Below the pieces are notes generated by a model, which made no database searches, was not told the DNA's origin, and was given only the letters and a program-made list of their open reading frames with translations. Below are positions 1 to 8,479 of a DNA stretch of 64,000 nucleotides, in pieces. The stretch comes from Idiomarina piscisalsi. Its GTDB lineage: Bacteria; Pseudomonadota; Gammaproteobacteria; Enterobacterales; Alteromonadaceae. Location: NCBI RefSeq assembly GCF_003987095.1, contig NZ_PIQA01000001.1, forward strand, positions 124,001 through 188,000. The letters are read 5' to 3'. A program made the position numbers and the translations under genes. The stretch's first letter is position 1; each line of letters starts with the position of its first letter.

Positions 1-54
1 AATTAGGATAAAATACCTGCCTTTTAACCACAACGCCAAACTTCAAGGTTTCTC

Positions 55-1347
55 ATGTTGGAAAAACTGTTTTCGATAAAAGCCAATGGCAGCTCCATAA
101 AGTCGGAAGTCATTGGTGGCTTCACGACCTTCCTGACCATGGCTTATATTATTTTTGTGAACCCCTCCATTTTAAGTGAAACCGGAATGGATTACGGTGC
201 GGTCTTCGTGGCGACTTGTTTAGCCGCGGCTATTGGCTGTCTAATAATGGGCTTCTGGGCAAACTATCCCGTCGCACTAGCACCAGGTATGGGTCTGAAT
301 GCGTTTTTCACCTATACCGTTGTTTTCAGCATGGGGTATACCTGGCAAACGGCGTTAGGGGCAGTGTTCTTCTCAGGCTGTATTTTCTTTTTATTGTCGG
401 CGTTTCGCGTTAGAGAGTGGATTATTAAGTCCATTCCACCAACGCTTCGCTTAGCGATAGCGGCTGGTATTGGTGCATTTTTGGCATTAATTGGTTTGCA
501 AAACGCCAATATCATTGTCGCTAATGATGCGACTATGGTGGCCTTAGGTGAATTAGGTGAACCGTCAGTATTACTTGCTGCGGCGGGTTTCTTCTTAATT
601 ATTGGTTTAGTTGCACGCGGAGTTCAGGGTGCTGCTCTGATTAGTATTTTAGCGGTCACTTTTATTGCCTGGTTGACTGGGTTAGTCGACTACAATGGTA
701 TTGTTTCTGCACCACCGAGCTTAGCACCAACGTTCCTGCAAATGGACTTAGCTGCCGCTTTTGACTTAGGGATGTTGTCGGTTATTTTTGCCTTCTTGTT
801 TGTTGATTTATTCGATACATCTGGCACGTTGTTGGCTGTTGCACAGAAGGCCGGTCTGGCGAAAGCCGACGGTCATATGCCGCGCCTGAACAAAGCGCTT
901 ATGGCAGACAGTACAGCGACAGTAGCTGGTTCAATGTTGGGTACTTCGACAACCACTAGCTACATTGAATCTGCGGCTGGGGTGGCCTCTGGTGGTAAGA
1001 CGGGCTTAGCGGCTGTTGTGGTTGGTGTCTTGTTCTTATTGGCGATGTTCTTTGCGCCACTGGCTGGAATGATTCCAGCCTACGCAACAGCGGGCGCTAT
1101 TATTTATGTCGCCGTACTGATGCTTTTCACGCTGAAAGACGTGAAGTGGGACGACATTACTGAAGCAGCACCAGTAGCTGTGGTTTTATTAATGACGCCA
1201 TTGACGTTTTCAATAGCGGACGGTATTGCTTTAGGCTTCATCAGTTATGTGGTCGTGAAGCTTTTAGGTGGCAAATACAGTGACTTAACGCCAAGTGTGG
1301 TGCTGTTAGGTGCTTTATTTATCGCAAAATTCATTTGGTTAGGGTAG
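55..1347 (+). CDS. NCS2-family purine permease (AzgA/PbuG-like)
   Basis: Inner-membrane proton-coupled uptake of adenine, guanine or hypoxanthine is the usual role of this family. The 430-residue protein is hydrophobic throughout, with many predicted membrane segments. It carries family motifs near the first third ([13 protein letters not shown]) and middle ([10 protein letters not shown], then [11 protein letters not shown]). The ATG has AAGG seven bases upstream. It lies seven bases before gpt, so permease and phosphoribosyltransferase form a salvage pair: import the base, then trap it as nucleotide. Substrate specificity cannot be read from the sequence; pairing with Gpt favours guanine, hypoxanthine or xanthine. 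Confidence 0.9.
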   Translation: MLEKLFSIKANGSSIKSEVIGGFTTFLTMAYIIFVNPSILSETGMDYGAVFVATCLAAAIGCLIMGFWANYPVALAPGMGLNAFFTYTVVFSMGYTWQTALGAVFFSGCIFFLLSAFRVREWIIKSIPPTLRLAIAAGIGAFLALIGLQNANIIVANDATMVALGELGEPSVLLAAAGFFLIIGLVARGVQGAALISILAVTFIAWLTGLVDYNGIVSAPPSLAPTFLQMDLAAAFDLGMLSVIFAFLFVDLFDTSGTLLAVAQKAGLAKADGHMPRLNKALMADSTATVAGSMLGTSTTTSYIESAAGVASGGKTGLAAVVVGVLFLLAMFFAPLAGMIPAYATAGAIIYVAVLMLFTLKDVKWDDITEAAPVAVVLLMTPLTFSIADGIALGFISYVVVKLLGGKYSDLTPSVVLLGALFIAKFIWLG

Positions 1348-1354
1348 TAACATT

Positions 1355-1840
1355 ATGGGATGGCATTCAAATCGCGAATTTTTCGTTTCTTGGGAAGAAT
1401 TACATCGAGCAACACGTGAGTTGGCGCGTCGGCAATTACCAGCTGAACAGTATAAAGGCATTATCGCGGTAAGCCGTGGCGGTTTGGTTCCGGCCGCTAT
1501 TGTGGCTCGTGAATTGAATATTCGTGTGGTTGACTGTGTCGCTGTTAGCTCGTACGACCATGACGAACAACGTGATGACTTGCAGCTGTTGAAAGACGTT
1601 ACGGCAACTGGAGATGGTGAGGGTTTCTTAGTCGTCGATGATTTGGTTGATACGGGCAACACATTGAAGTTCCTGCGTGATCGATTGCCAAAAGCCAAGT
1701 TCGTTACCGTTTATGCAAAACCAGCAGGTATGGACTTAGTCGATGACTTCGTTGCGGACTTAGAGCAAGATACCTGGATTCACTTCCCGTGGGATATGCA
1801 CCTGCACTATGTTGAGCCATTGGCAGGGCAAGAACCTTAA
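1355..1840 (+). CDS. gpt: Xanthine-guanine phosphoribosyltransferase
   Basis: Transfers the phosphoribosyl group of PRPP to guanine, xanthine or hypoxanthine, giving GMP, XMP or IMP. The 161-residue protein aligns by eye with E. coli Gpt along its length: [11 protein letters not shown] near the N-terminus, then the PRPP-binding loop [11 protein letters not shown] around residues 94-104, and the C-terminal [10 protein letters not shown]. It follows the purine permease by seven bases and is probably co-transcribed, with a strong hairpin terminator after the stop. E. coli gpt lacks this permease partner. Confidence 0.95.
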   Translation: MGWHSNREFFVSWEELHRATRELARRQLPAEQYKGIIAVSRGGLVPAAIVARELNIRVVDCVAVSSYDHDEQRDDLQLLKDVTATGDGEGFLVVDDLVDTGNTLKFLRDRLPKAKFVTVYAKPAGMDLVDDFVADLEQDTWIHFPWDMHLHYVEPLAGQEP

Positions 1841-1866
1841 TTAGCGTTTATAAATCGTTAAGAAAC

Positions 1867-1896
1867 AAAAAGGCCTGATTGAATCAGGCCTTTTTG
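1867..1896. terminator. Bidirectional hairpin terminator between gpt and proS
   Basis: A near-perfect inverted repeat (AAAAAGGCCTGATT, then GAATCAGGCCTTTTT) with A-rich and T-rich flanks sits between convergent gpt (+) and proS (-). It can act as an intrinsic terminator from both sides. Confidence 0.9.
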
Positions 1897-1919
1897 TTAT
1901 CAGGGGCTTGTTGTCGAAA

Positions 1920-3626
1920 TTAAGCGAATTGCTCAAGAACGAAATCAACGCACTGATCGAGATCGATTTTTTGCTTCTCGCCACCGGCTCGTGACTGGTA
2001 TTCAACCTGGTTTTCATCAAGGTTACGCTCACCAACAACGACTTGATGGGGTACGCCAATAAGCTCCATGTCGGTAAACATGACCCCAGGGCGCTCTTTA
2101 CGGTCATCAAATAATACATCAATGCCTTTAGACTTTAATTCTTCGTAAAGCTTTTCAGCGGCCGCCTGAACGCGTGCAGATTTGTGCATGTTCATTGGCA
2201 CAATAGCAACCTGGAAAGGCGCTAATGCGTCTGGCCAGCGAATGCCTCGGTCATCGTTATGTTGCTCAATAGCCGCAGCAACAATTCGCGAAACACCAAT
2301 ACCGTAACAGCCCATGGTCAGAGTTTCGTGCTTGCCTGTTTCAGATAACACACCGACTTTCATTGCATCGCTGTATTTTTTGCCTAACTGGAAAATATGG
2401 CCAACCTCTATACCGCGCGCAATTTTTAACGTGCCTTTGCCACATGGGCTTGGGTCACCCTCAACAACATTGCGGATATCAACAACATCAAAATTATTGA
2501 CGTCGCGTTCCCAGTTAACGCCGGTTAACCAGTGGCCATTTTCGTTGGCACCGCAGGCAAAGTCCGCAAGATGTGCCGCACTTCTGTCAACCAACAGCGG
2601 CAGCTTGCTGGCTACGACCCCAACATAAGCGGCATCAACACCCGTTGCTTTTTCTGTTTGAGTTAACACTTCAATGGGGGCTGCTACCTGAGGTAGTTTT
2701 TCAGCTTTTACACTGTTGAATTCATGGTCTGCGCGCAGCACTAATTGAACGTACTCGGCGTCAATTTCGTCAGACGCTTTAACAATAACTGATTTAACGG
2801 CTTGCTGGTTCTCAACTGACAAAGGTTGTAATACGGCTGCTAATTCATCACCATGCACTTCGTGTTTAGCCATGTCTTGAGTTGCCGCAGGGCGTTCGCC
2901 TGTTGGCGCCAGAGCTTCTGCCATTTCCACGTTTGCAGCGTAATCTGAACCATCAGAGAAGGCGATAGCGTCTTCGCCAGAGCTTGCTAGTACATGGAAT
3001 TCATGAGAGCTATTACCACCAATAGAGCCTGTATCGGCAATAACTGGCCGGAAATCTAAACCTAAGCGCTCGAATATACGGCTATACGCTTGGTACATAG
3101 CATCATAAGTTGCCTGCAGCGATTCCTGACTTAAGTGGAACGAATAAGCATCTTTCATGATGAACTCACGCGCACGCATTACTCCAAAGCGAGGGCGAAT
3201 TTCGTCACGGAACTTTGTCTGTATTTGGAATAGGGTCAACGGCAGTTGTTTGTAACTGCTGACTTCTTTACGCACTAGCTCACTGATAATTTCTTCATGA
3301 GTTGGGCCCAGTAAAAAGTCACGTTGGTTACGATCTTTAAGGCGCAGTAGCTCAGGGCCGTAGTCATCCCAACGACCAGACTCTTGCCAGAGATCAGCAG
3401 GCTGAACCATTGGCATTAGTATTTCTAACGCATTAATGGCTTCCATTTCTTCGCGAACAACCGCTTCAACTTTACGTAAAACGCGCAAGCCTGTTGGTGT
3501 CCAGTTATAAAGCCCGGCAGCGACTTTTCGTATCATACCGGCTCTAAGCATCAACTTGTGGCTCACAATTTCAGCGTCAGACGGAGTTTCTTTTAGCGTT
3601 GATAATAAATATTGGCTACTGCGCAT
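1920..3626 (-). CDS. proS: Prolyl-tRNA synthetase (bacterial type with editing domain)
   Basis: Charges tRNA-Pro with proline; class II synthetase, cytoplasmic. The 568 residues match the bacterial ProS architecture. The class II core comes first, with motif 2 around residues 130-160 (GPTHEE, then [12 protein letters not shown]). The inserted editing domain that clears mischarged alanine spans roughly residues 220-400. Motif 3 ([10 protein letters not shown]) and the anticodon-binding domain follow. Upstream lies trmO, the same neighbour as in E. coli. The start is ATG; the stop faces the gpt terminator. Confidence 0.97.
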   Translation of the reverse strand: MRSSQYLLSTLKETPSDAEIVSHKLMLRAGMIRKVAAGLYNWTPTGLRVLRKVEAVVREEMEAINALEILMPMVQPADLWQESGRWDDYGPELLRLKDRNQRDFLLGPTHEEIISELVRKEVSSYKQLPLTLFQIQTKFRDEIRPRFGVMRAREFIMKDAYSFHLSQESLQATYDAMYQAYSRIFERLGLDFRPVIADTGSIGGNSSHEFHVLASSGEDAIAFSDGSDYAANVEMAEALAPTGERPAATQDMAKHEVHGDELAAVLQPLSVENQQAVKSVIVKASDEIDAEYVQLVLRADHEFNSVKAEKLPQVAAPIEVLTQTEKATGVDAAYVGVVASKLPLLVDRSAAHLADFACGANENGHWLTGVNWERDVNNFDVVDIRNVVEGDPSPCGKGTLKIARGIEVGHIFQLGKKYSDAMKVGVLSETGKHETLTMGCYGIGVSRIVAAAIEQHNDDRGIRWPDALAPFQVAIVPMNMHKSARVQAAAEKLYEELKSKGIDVLFDDRKERPGVMFTDMELIGVPHQVVVGERNLDENQVEYQSRAGGEKQKIDLDQCVDFVLEQFA

Positions 3627-3706
3627 AGTCTGGCAATTCTCTGCAAGTTGTAGTGGTCAAAAATTAGGGCGAAGTTTAGCAGTGTCTGTTGAAGGTCAAA
3701 AGTCTT

Positions 3707-4411
3707 TTACAGAGTATTTTGTGCAATTTCTTCCACAAAAACCGTATTTTCTTCAACGTACCAGCGAATATTATAGTCAAAAAGCGCAGTTCCGTAGATT
3801 CTCCTGGCAGCTTTCGCCTTATGGTAGGCAGGGCGGGGGTCTTGCTGCAGTACGTCAATAATGGCTTCGCGTAGTTCTTTATTCCGGCCGGACAGTTGCT
3901 CTAATTGCCGCGCAGCTTCTTGTGAAAACTCAACGCTAAGTTGCTCTGGCTGATTGTCGGCAAAACCTCCTTTAGCATCCTCTATGGCGTCGACATAAGG
4001 TATGTAAGGTTTAATGTCGACTATGGGTGTGCCGTCGACAATATCGGCACCACGCACTTTTAAGCACACGCAGGGCGTTGTTTCAACGCCAACAAGCTCG
4101 ACGACAGACAGACCCAACTGGTTGGGGCGAAAAGGGGATCGTGATGCGAAAACACCGACAGATTCATTGCCTCCCAGTCTCGGTGGACGCACTTTTTCCT
4201 GCCAGTCTGAATGTTGGTGAAACTCAAAAACAAGCCACAGGTGTGAGAATTGCTCAATGCCTTTTATTGCCTGGGCATGATCATAATCGCCAGCTAACTC
4301 AACTGTCGCATAAACGTTAGGCGTAAGCCGGCTTTGTCTGGGCACGCTGAATTTCTCAGGGTAGGGCGTTTTGATATATGCGATAGGTGTCAGTTTTTGT
4401 TGGCTTTTCAT
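3707..4411 (-). CDS. trmO: tRNA (N6-threonylcarbamoyladenosine37-N6)-methyltransferase
   Basis: Methylates t6A37 in certain tRNAs using S-adenosylmethionine. The 234 residues match the TrmO/TsaA (YaeB) family in length and motifs: PIAYIKTPYPEKF at the N-terminus, FEFHQHSDW, RSPFRPNQLGLSVVEL around residues 90-108, and DIKPYIPYVD. The C-terminal part matches the TsaA C-terminal domain (DPRPAYHKA, then YGTALFDYNIRW). It precedes proS by 80 bases on the same strand, as in E. coli, so the two tRNA-related genes are probably co-expressed. Confidence 0.94.
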   Translation of the reverse strand: MKSQQKLTPIAYIKTPYPEKFSVPRQSRLTPNVYATVELAGDYDHAQAIKGIEQFSHLWLVFEFHQHSDWQEKVRPPRLGGNESVGVFASRSPFRPNQLGLSVVELVGVETTPCVCLKVRGADIVDGTPIVDIKPYIPYVDAIEDAKGGFADNQPEQLSVEFSQEAARQLEQLSGRNKELREAIIDVLQQDPRPAYHKAKAARRIYGTALFDYNIRWYVEENTVFVEEIAQNTL

Positions 4412-4523
4412 GGTTCACACTTTTACCTGGCGATAATAGCCAATTTGACCACATTATTGCGATTTTGCCTAACCTGAGATTTGTTAGTTTTTTAACTATT
4501 TGAAATTTAAAGAGTAATTATTT

Positions 4524-4539
4524 TGGCACGCCGATTGCT
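4524..4539 (+). promoter_or_regulatory. Consensus sigma-54 (-24/-12) promoter
   Basis: TGGCACG, four bases, then TTGCT matches the sigma-54 consensus at every informative position, with the required ten bases between the -24 GG (4525-4526) and the -12 GC (4537-4538). It points at the gene starting at 4611; transcription would begin near 4550, giving a leader of about 60 bases. An inverted repeat TAGTT-TTTT-AACTA at 4485-4498 lies upstream and could be part of an enhancer site, but I cannot assign an activator. Confidence 0.75.
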
Positions 4540-4610
4540 GTCTAACCGTAACCATTTGAGGTTATTACTGACTAATCATGAACTGGTGCTATCAAAAAAG
4601 GAAAAGCAAA

Positions 4611-5249
4611 ATGATGAAGCATAAAATTTGGCCTTTAACACTGGCCTTTATTGGTTTGGTGACCCTAAGTACAGCGGCTTTTGCAAAAGAAAAGGAATTA
4701 ACCGAGAGTTATATTGTTGACTTAGAAACAGAGATTCATTTGGAAGCAACGGTTGGGACAGTTGAACTAATGCCGTCAGACAATGACGCAGTAGAAATAG
4801 AGTTGCGAGTTGAATCAGACGGAGACAGTTGGTTTACCAGTGGCGGCGATATTGATGCCGTTTTAATAAAAGGCGAAAGAAAAGGAAATAAACTCGTAGT
4901 ATCGGCAACACCGGCGGACGATATGGTTCAGCATTGGGTCATTAGAGTTCCAAAGATTAACCATCTGGACTTAGAGTTAGGCGTTGGTGAAATCAGCGGA
5001 GTATTGCCTTTTATTAACAGCGATATTGAGCTGGGCGTTGGGGATATAGACTTAGACTTGAGGGCTGGAGACTACGAAGAGGTAACGGCGTCAGTTGGTG
5101 TCGGAGATACTCGTTTGGATAATTTTGATAACAGCAATAACGAGCGCATGATGGTGACTTCAGAGTCTACTTATGAAGGCACAGGGTCAGTTCGTGTTGA
5201 TGTAGAAGTAGGCGTGGGTGACGTGCGCTTGAGTAAATTGAGTAACTAA
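4611..5249 (+). CDS. Secreted beta-repeat protein (DUF4097-like putative adhesin fold)
   Basis: Function unknown. The 212-residue protein has a Sec signal peptide (MMKHKIWPLTLAFIGL, then a likely cut after AAFA). The mature part is acidic and beta-rich, with four copies of a short motif: LGVGEISG, LGVGDIDL, VGVGDTRL and VGVGDVRL. Such recurring turns suggest a beta-solenoid like DUF4097 putative adhesins; this is inference from pattern. I chose ATG 4611 because AAGGAAA lies about six bases upstream; an in-frame ATG at 4578 would put charged residues before the signal peptide. It sits alone behind a sigma-54 promoter, between trmO and the rcsF-like gene, where E. coli has no gene. Confidence 0.7.
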   Translation: MMKHKIWPLTLAFIGLVTLSTAAFAKEKELTESYIVDLETEIHLEATVGTVELMPSDNDAVEIELRVESDGDSWFTSGGDIDAVLIKGERKGNKLVVSATPADDMVQHWVIRVPKINHLDLELGVGEISGVLPFINSDIELGVGDIDLDLRAGDYEEVTASVGVGDTRLDNFDNSNNERMMVTSESTYEGTGSVRVDVEVGVGDVRLSKLSN

Positions 5250-5253
5250 GCGC

Positions 5254-5616
5254 TTAGTCGACCCACTGAATGGCTCGCCCGACGCAACTGACTTCGCTAT
5301 AGCAAATGGAGTCTGCGTCGGGTTTTAAATTAAAGCATTGAGTTTCAATAACAGCATCGGCTTCAAAGCGAGCCGCATCTGCTCTTAAGGCCTTTAAAGC
5401 GTCTGATTCTGACGCAGGGGCCGCTTTATATTCTCGCTGGCAGCTTTCACCATTAACAACACTGATAACCTCATAGTTAGAGCTTGGTAAGTTGCCTTGA
5501 CGGTAAATGTCAGCAGAGTGTGATGACCAATTCATAGGCGAACTTGAGCCGCCCGGAAGTATCGAGCAGCCCGTCAGTGTTAGTAATGGTAAAGCTATAA
5601 ATAATGGAAAGCGCAA
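5254..5616 (-). CDS. rcsF: RcsF-like outer-membrane lipoprotein
   Basis: In Enterobacteria RcsF is the envelope-stress sensor lipoprotein that signals to the Rcs phosphorelay and is displayed through BamA/outer-membrane proteins. This 120-residue protein has a lipobox (LTGC, Cys17) and four further cysteines at 59, 94, 105 and 111. Their spacing (35, 11, 6) closely follows the two disulfide pairs of E. coli RcsF (35, 9, 6), with shared GESCQ and CVGRAI surroundings. It lacks the long proline-rich linker of E. coli RcsF. The start is TTG with AAGGA six bases upstream. The neighbourhood proS-trmO-rcsF matches E. coli, supporting orthology; whether an Rcs relay exists here cannot be seen. Confidence 0.75.
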   Translation of the reverse strand: MRFPLFIALPLLTLTGCSILPGGSSSPMNWSSHSADIYRQGNLPSSNYEVISVVNGESCQREYKAAPASESDALKALRADAARFEADAVIETQCFNLKPDADSICYSEVSCVGRAIQWVD

Positions 5617-5683
5617 TTTGAGTCCTTGCGTTTTTGTTTTTTTATAGCCTAATCAAGCTTTAGAGTTTGTTCAACAAAAAGCG

Positions 5684-6097
5684 CTACTTAATTAGGAAAG
5701 ACTCTAACGGCTTACCGTTATCTAAAGCTGTTTTCATTGGCTTTGGCATTCTGCCTTGGCCAGTCCAGGTTTGACGATTGCCCTCGTCGTCGGTGTATTC
5801 ATATTTAGGAGGTTTGGGCGCACGTTTCTTTGTGGTTTTGACGATAGGCTCGCCACCGAGTTCTTGTTCGAGAATATCCGATAGTTCAATGCCAGCATCG
5901 GCCATCGCTGCTTTGAACTCTTTTATTTTTTTTGCTTTCTCTTGTTGTTCACGAAGCTTTTCGGCTTCTTCTTCTCTGCGTTTTGCGACAACCGAATCGA
6001 ACTTTTCTTTTATTGATTCTAACTCTTCAATTGAAAGAGACTTTAATGCCGACTTTAAACGTCTTTCGTGACGAATAATATTTAAAAACTCACTCAT
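5684..6097 (-). CDS. hns: H-NS family nucleoid-associated protein
   Basis: DNA-binding nucleoid protein that silences AT-rich genes. The 137 residues show the H-NS layout: an N-terminal helical oligomerisation region with coiled coil (about residues 1-65), a Lys-rich linker, and the C-terminal DNA-binding domain with the hallmark WTGQGRMPKPMK and closing PLESFLIK. A promoter-like TTGCTG-N17-TATTAT lies just upstream. Whether it is the main H-NS or a StpA-like paralogue cannot be decided from one copy. Confidence 0.9.
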   Translation of the reverse strand: MSEFLNIIRHERRLKSALKSLSIEELESIKEKFDSVVAKRREEEAEKLREQQEKAKKIKEFKAAMADAGIELSDILEQELGGEPIVKTTKKRAPKPPKYEYTDDEGNRQTWTGQGRMPKPMKTALDNGKPLESFLIK

Positions 6098-6133
6098 ATT
6101 AATTTCCCTAATTCCTATATTTAATTGCTGGGA

Positions 6134-6162
6134 ATAATAACGCTTGATTAAAATAACAGCAA
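6134..6162 (-). promoter_or_regulatory. Predicted sigma-70 promoter of the hns gene
   Basis: On the minus strand TTGCTG, 17 bases, then TATTAT precedes the H-NS start (6097) by about 37 bases. The -35 is the weaker element. It lies just downstream of the terminator of the Lys/Glu-rich gene, so hns appears to be its own unit. Confidence 0.55.
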
Positions 6163-6180
6163 TAAAATACGGCTAAAAAC

Positions 6181-6209
6181 AGAAAAAGAGCGATAGTCGC
6201 TCTTTTTCT
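6181..6209. terminator. Hairpin terminator after the Lys/Glu-rich secreted protein gene
   Basis: A 12-bp perfect stem (AGAAAAAGAGCG, five-base loop, CGCTCTTTTTCT) follows the stop of the minus-strand gene at 6230 and precedes the hns promoter. The T-run on the minus strand fits an intrinsic terminator. Confidence 0.75.
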
Positions 6210-6229
6210 CTATTTAATATCTGTATTGC

Positions 6230-6685
6230 TTAAGAGATATTATTGCCGTCGTTGTTGTCATCGTCATCAGAGTCATCGTCAGAGTCGTCTTTTTTATCTT
6301 TCAGAGACTGACGCTTCTCTTTCATTTCGGCTTTGCGCTTTTCTTTTTCAGCTTTCCACTTTTCTTTTCTGTCTTTTTTATCGTGCTTTCTTTTTTCCTT
6401 TTCTAATTTATGTTCTTCTTTCTCATATTTCCGTTCTTCCTTGCGTTCTTGCATTTCGGCTTTATGCTCTTCCTTACGCTGCATCATCTCAGCCTTGTGC
6501 TCTTCGCGCATAGCTTCCATCTCGGCTTTGCGCTCTTCCTTCATTGCTTCCATGTCAGCTTTCATCTCTTTCTTGTCCTGCTTCATTTCTTTTGCTTCTT
6601 CAGACTTTTGCTGAGCAAAAGCAGTTCCGTTGAAGATTAATAAAGCAGCCACCAGTGATGTTATTCCTAAATTGATGTGTTTCAT
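6230..6685 (-). CDS. Secreted Lys/Glu-rich helical protein, unknown function
   Basis: I do not recognise a family. The 151-residue product has a signal peptide (KHINLGITSLVAALLIF, likely cut after AFA). About 110 residues of almost uninterrupted Lys/Glu/Met/Arg follow, with a recurring unit such as EEHKAEM, EERKAEM and KEERK, then an acidic tail of Asp/Ser/Asn. The alternating E and K/R blocks are typical of a single stable alpha-helix or long coiled coil. ATG 6685 is preferred because GAGGTGA lies five bases upstream; an in-frame GTG at 6694 overlaps that site. It is probably periplasmic or surface-exposed and monocistronic, flanked by terminators on both sides. Confidence 0.7.
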   Translation of the reverse strand: MKHINLGITSLVAALLIFNGTAFAQQKSEEAKEMKQDKKEMKADMEAMKEERKAEMEAMREEHKAEMMQRKEEHKAEMQERKEERKYEKEEHKLEKEKRKHDKKDRKEKWKAEKEKRKAEMKEKRQSLKDKKDDSDDDSDDDDNNDGNNIS

Positions 6686-6756
6686 AAAAGTCACCTCATT
6701 GCATTTCTTTGTATTAGGTTTAGTTCAGAAAATTTGTTTCTACAAGCCATAAAAAA

Positions 6757-6794
6757 TAAAACACCCAGACATATAGCATGCCTGGGTGTTTCTA
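6757..6794 (-). terminator. Intrinsic terminator of the liu-etfD operon
   Basis: On the minus strand AACACCCAG, a loop, then CTGGGTGTT is followed by TTTATTTTTT. It lies about 20 bases after the etfD stop and marks the 3' end of the long leucine-catabolism run. Confidence 0.85.
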
Positions 6795-6815
6795 TCTGGT
6801 GTCTTTACAAAACAA

Positions 6816-8462
6816 TTACATATTAGGGTAAGTTGGGCCGCCGCCACCTTCTGGAACCACCCAGGTAATATTTTGACTGGGGTCTTTAATGTCACAGGTT
6901 TTACAATGTATGCAGTTTTGAGCATTTATTTGGAAAACTTGTTTTCCGTCTTCCTCAACAACTTCATAAACTCCGGCCGGGCAATAACGTTGCGCTGGCT
7001 CAGCGAACTCCGGTAAATTAACCTTAAGCGGAATATCGTCATCTTTGAGTTTTAGATGACATGGCTGATCTTCCGCATGATTCGTATTAGATAAAAATAC
7101 TGAAGACAGACGATCAAAGGTGAGTTTATTGTCAGCTTTAGGATACTCAATAGGCTTAAAGTTATCGGCTTTACCTGTTGCTTTATAGTCTGGTGTCCAC
7201 TCTTTAAATTTAAACGGTAGTTTTCCGCCAAACCAATTCTGGTCAACCATATTATAGGCGCCACCAAGCATTGTACCGAGCTTATGAACTGCACCACCGA
7301 AGTTGCGTGAACGATAAAGCTCGTCGTACACCCACGACGATTCAAAGTGTTCAGTGTATTGCTTCGCCTCAGTGTTTGCGTTACCGGCTTTTAGTTCGTC
7401 AAAAAGCGTTTCAGCGGCAATCATGCCAGACTTCATTGCCGTATGGTTGCCCTTAATTTTAGAGAAGTTCAATGTGCCCGCATTACAGCCAACGATTAAT
7501 CCGCCAGGGAAGGTCATTTTCGGTAATGAGTAATAACCGCCTTTAGCAATAGCCCGAGCGCCATAAGAAACACGTTTGCCATTTTCAATAATTTGTTTAA
7601 TGGCAGGGTGGGTTTTGAAACGCTGAAACTCCTGGAAAGGGTTCATGTATGGATTTTCATAGTTCAGGTCGACAATAAGCCCCAGGTACACCTGACCGTC
7701 TTCTGCGTGATAAAGGTAACCACCACCGTTGGCATTGCCTTCTAAAGGCCAGCCCGCGGTATGAACCACTTTACCCGGCTCATGTAACTCTTCGGGAATA
7801 TCCCATATTTCTTTAAAGCCAAGGCCGTAGTGTTGTGGTGTGGCGTCTTTGTCCAGTTCGAATTGGCTAATCAGTTGCTTGCCCAAGTGTCCGCGGCAAC
7901 CTTCAGCAAATACGGTATATTTTGCTCGCAGCTCCATGCCGGGCATATAACCGTCTTTTTCACTACCGTCTTTGGCAACACCCATATCACCGGTTTGTAC
8001 GCCTGCTACTGAACCGTCTTCGTTGTATAGTAGCTCGGCCGCTGAGAAGCCCGGGAAAATTTCAATGCCTAGCTGTTCTGCTTGCTCAGCCATCCAGCGA
8101 CACAGGTTGCCCATGCTGGCAATATAGTTACCTTTATTGTGAAAGGTTTTAGGAACCGAAAAGTTGGGTAAGCGACTGAAGTTTTCTTCGTCTTTTAGTA
8201 ACAGAATATCGTCACCGGTAACCTCTGTGTTAAGTGGGGCTCCGCGATCTTTCCAGTCTGGGAATAATTCATTTAATGCACGAGGCTCAAATACTGCACC
8301 CGATAAGATATGGGCACCAATATCAGCACCTTTTTCAACGACACAAATCATCAGCTCTTGCTCGTTCTCTTGAGCCAGCTGACCGAGTCGACACGCAGTT
8401 GCTAAGCCCGCAGGACCTGCACCAACAATGACGACATCAAATTCCATGCTTTCGCGTTCCAC
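6816..8462 (-). CDS. etfD: Electron-transfer flavoprotein-ubiquinone oxidoreductase
   Basis: Membrane-associated FAD/4Fe-4S enzyme that passes electrons from ETF, reduced by acyl-CoA dehydrogenases, to ubiquinone. The 548-residue protein begins with MERESMEFDVV and the FAD loop VGAGPAGLATA. The C-terminus holds the cluster cysteines (YCPAGVYEV, then CIHCKTCDI) and the ending GGGGPTYPNM. I chose GTG 8462 because GGAGG lies five bases upstream and the N-terminus then matches homologues; an in-frame GTG at 8474 would add four residues. It is the last gene of the leucine operon, 17 bases after the GGDEF/EAL gene, and would serve the isovaleryl-CoA dehydrogenase at the operon's head. Confidence 0.95.
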   Translation of the reverse strand: MERESMEFDVVIVGAGPAGLATACRLGQLAQENEQELMICVVEKGADIGAHILSGAVFEPRALNELFPDWKDRGAPLNTEVTGDDILLLKDEENFSRLPNFSVPKTFHNKGNYIASMGNLCRWMAEQAEQLGIEIFPGFSAAELLYNEDGSVAGVQTGDMGVAKDGSEKDGYMPGMELRAKYTVFAEGCRGHLGKQLISQFELDKDATPQHYGLGFKEIWDIPEELHEPGKVVHTAGWPLEGNANGGGYLYHAEDGQVYLGLIVDLNYENPYMNPFQEFQRFKTHPAIKQIIENGKRVSYGARAIAKGGYYSLPKMTFPGGLIVGCNAGTLNFSKIKGNHTAMKSGMIAAETLFDELKAGNANTEAKQYTEHFESSWVYDELYRSRNFGGAVHKLGTMLGGAYNMVDQNWFGGKLPFKFKEWTPDYKATGKADNFKPIEYPKADNKLTFDRLSSVFLSNTNHAEDQPCHLKLKDDDIPLKVNLPEFAEPAQRYCPAGVYEVVEEDGKQVFQINAQNCIHCKTCDIKDPSQNITWVVPEGGGGPTYPNM

Positions 8463-8479
8463 GTGAACCTCCACTTTAT

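Noticed and set aside
1-54. Possible purine riboswitch or PurR site before the purine permease
   Set aside because: Only 54 bases are visible; there is a TAAAAT -10-like element and a ribosome site but no aptamer core or PurR palindrome.
4578-4610. Upstream in-frame ATG of the beta-repeat protein
   Set aside because: It would add eleven mostly polar and charged residues before the signal peptide; ATG 4611 has the better ribosome site.
6288-6600. Repeated short units resembling a tandem or CRISPR-like repeat
   Set aside because: The units are imperfect and in frame with Lys/Glu-rich coding sequence; no constant repeats with unique spacers.
6333-6640. Overlapping Phe/Ser-rich open frames on the plus strand
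   Set aside because: They are the antisense shadow of the Lys/Glu-rich gene; low-complexity codons keep several frames open.
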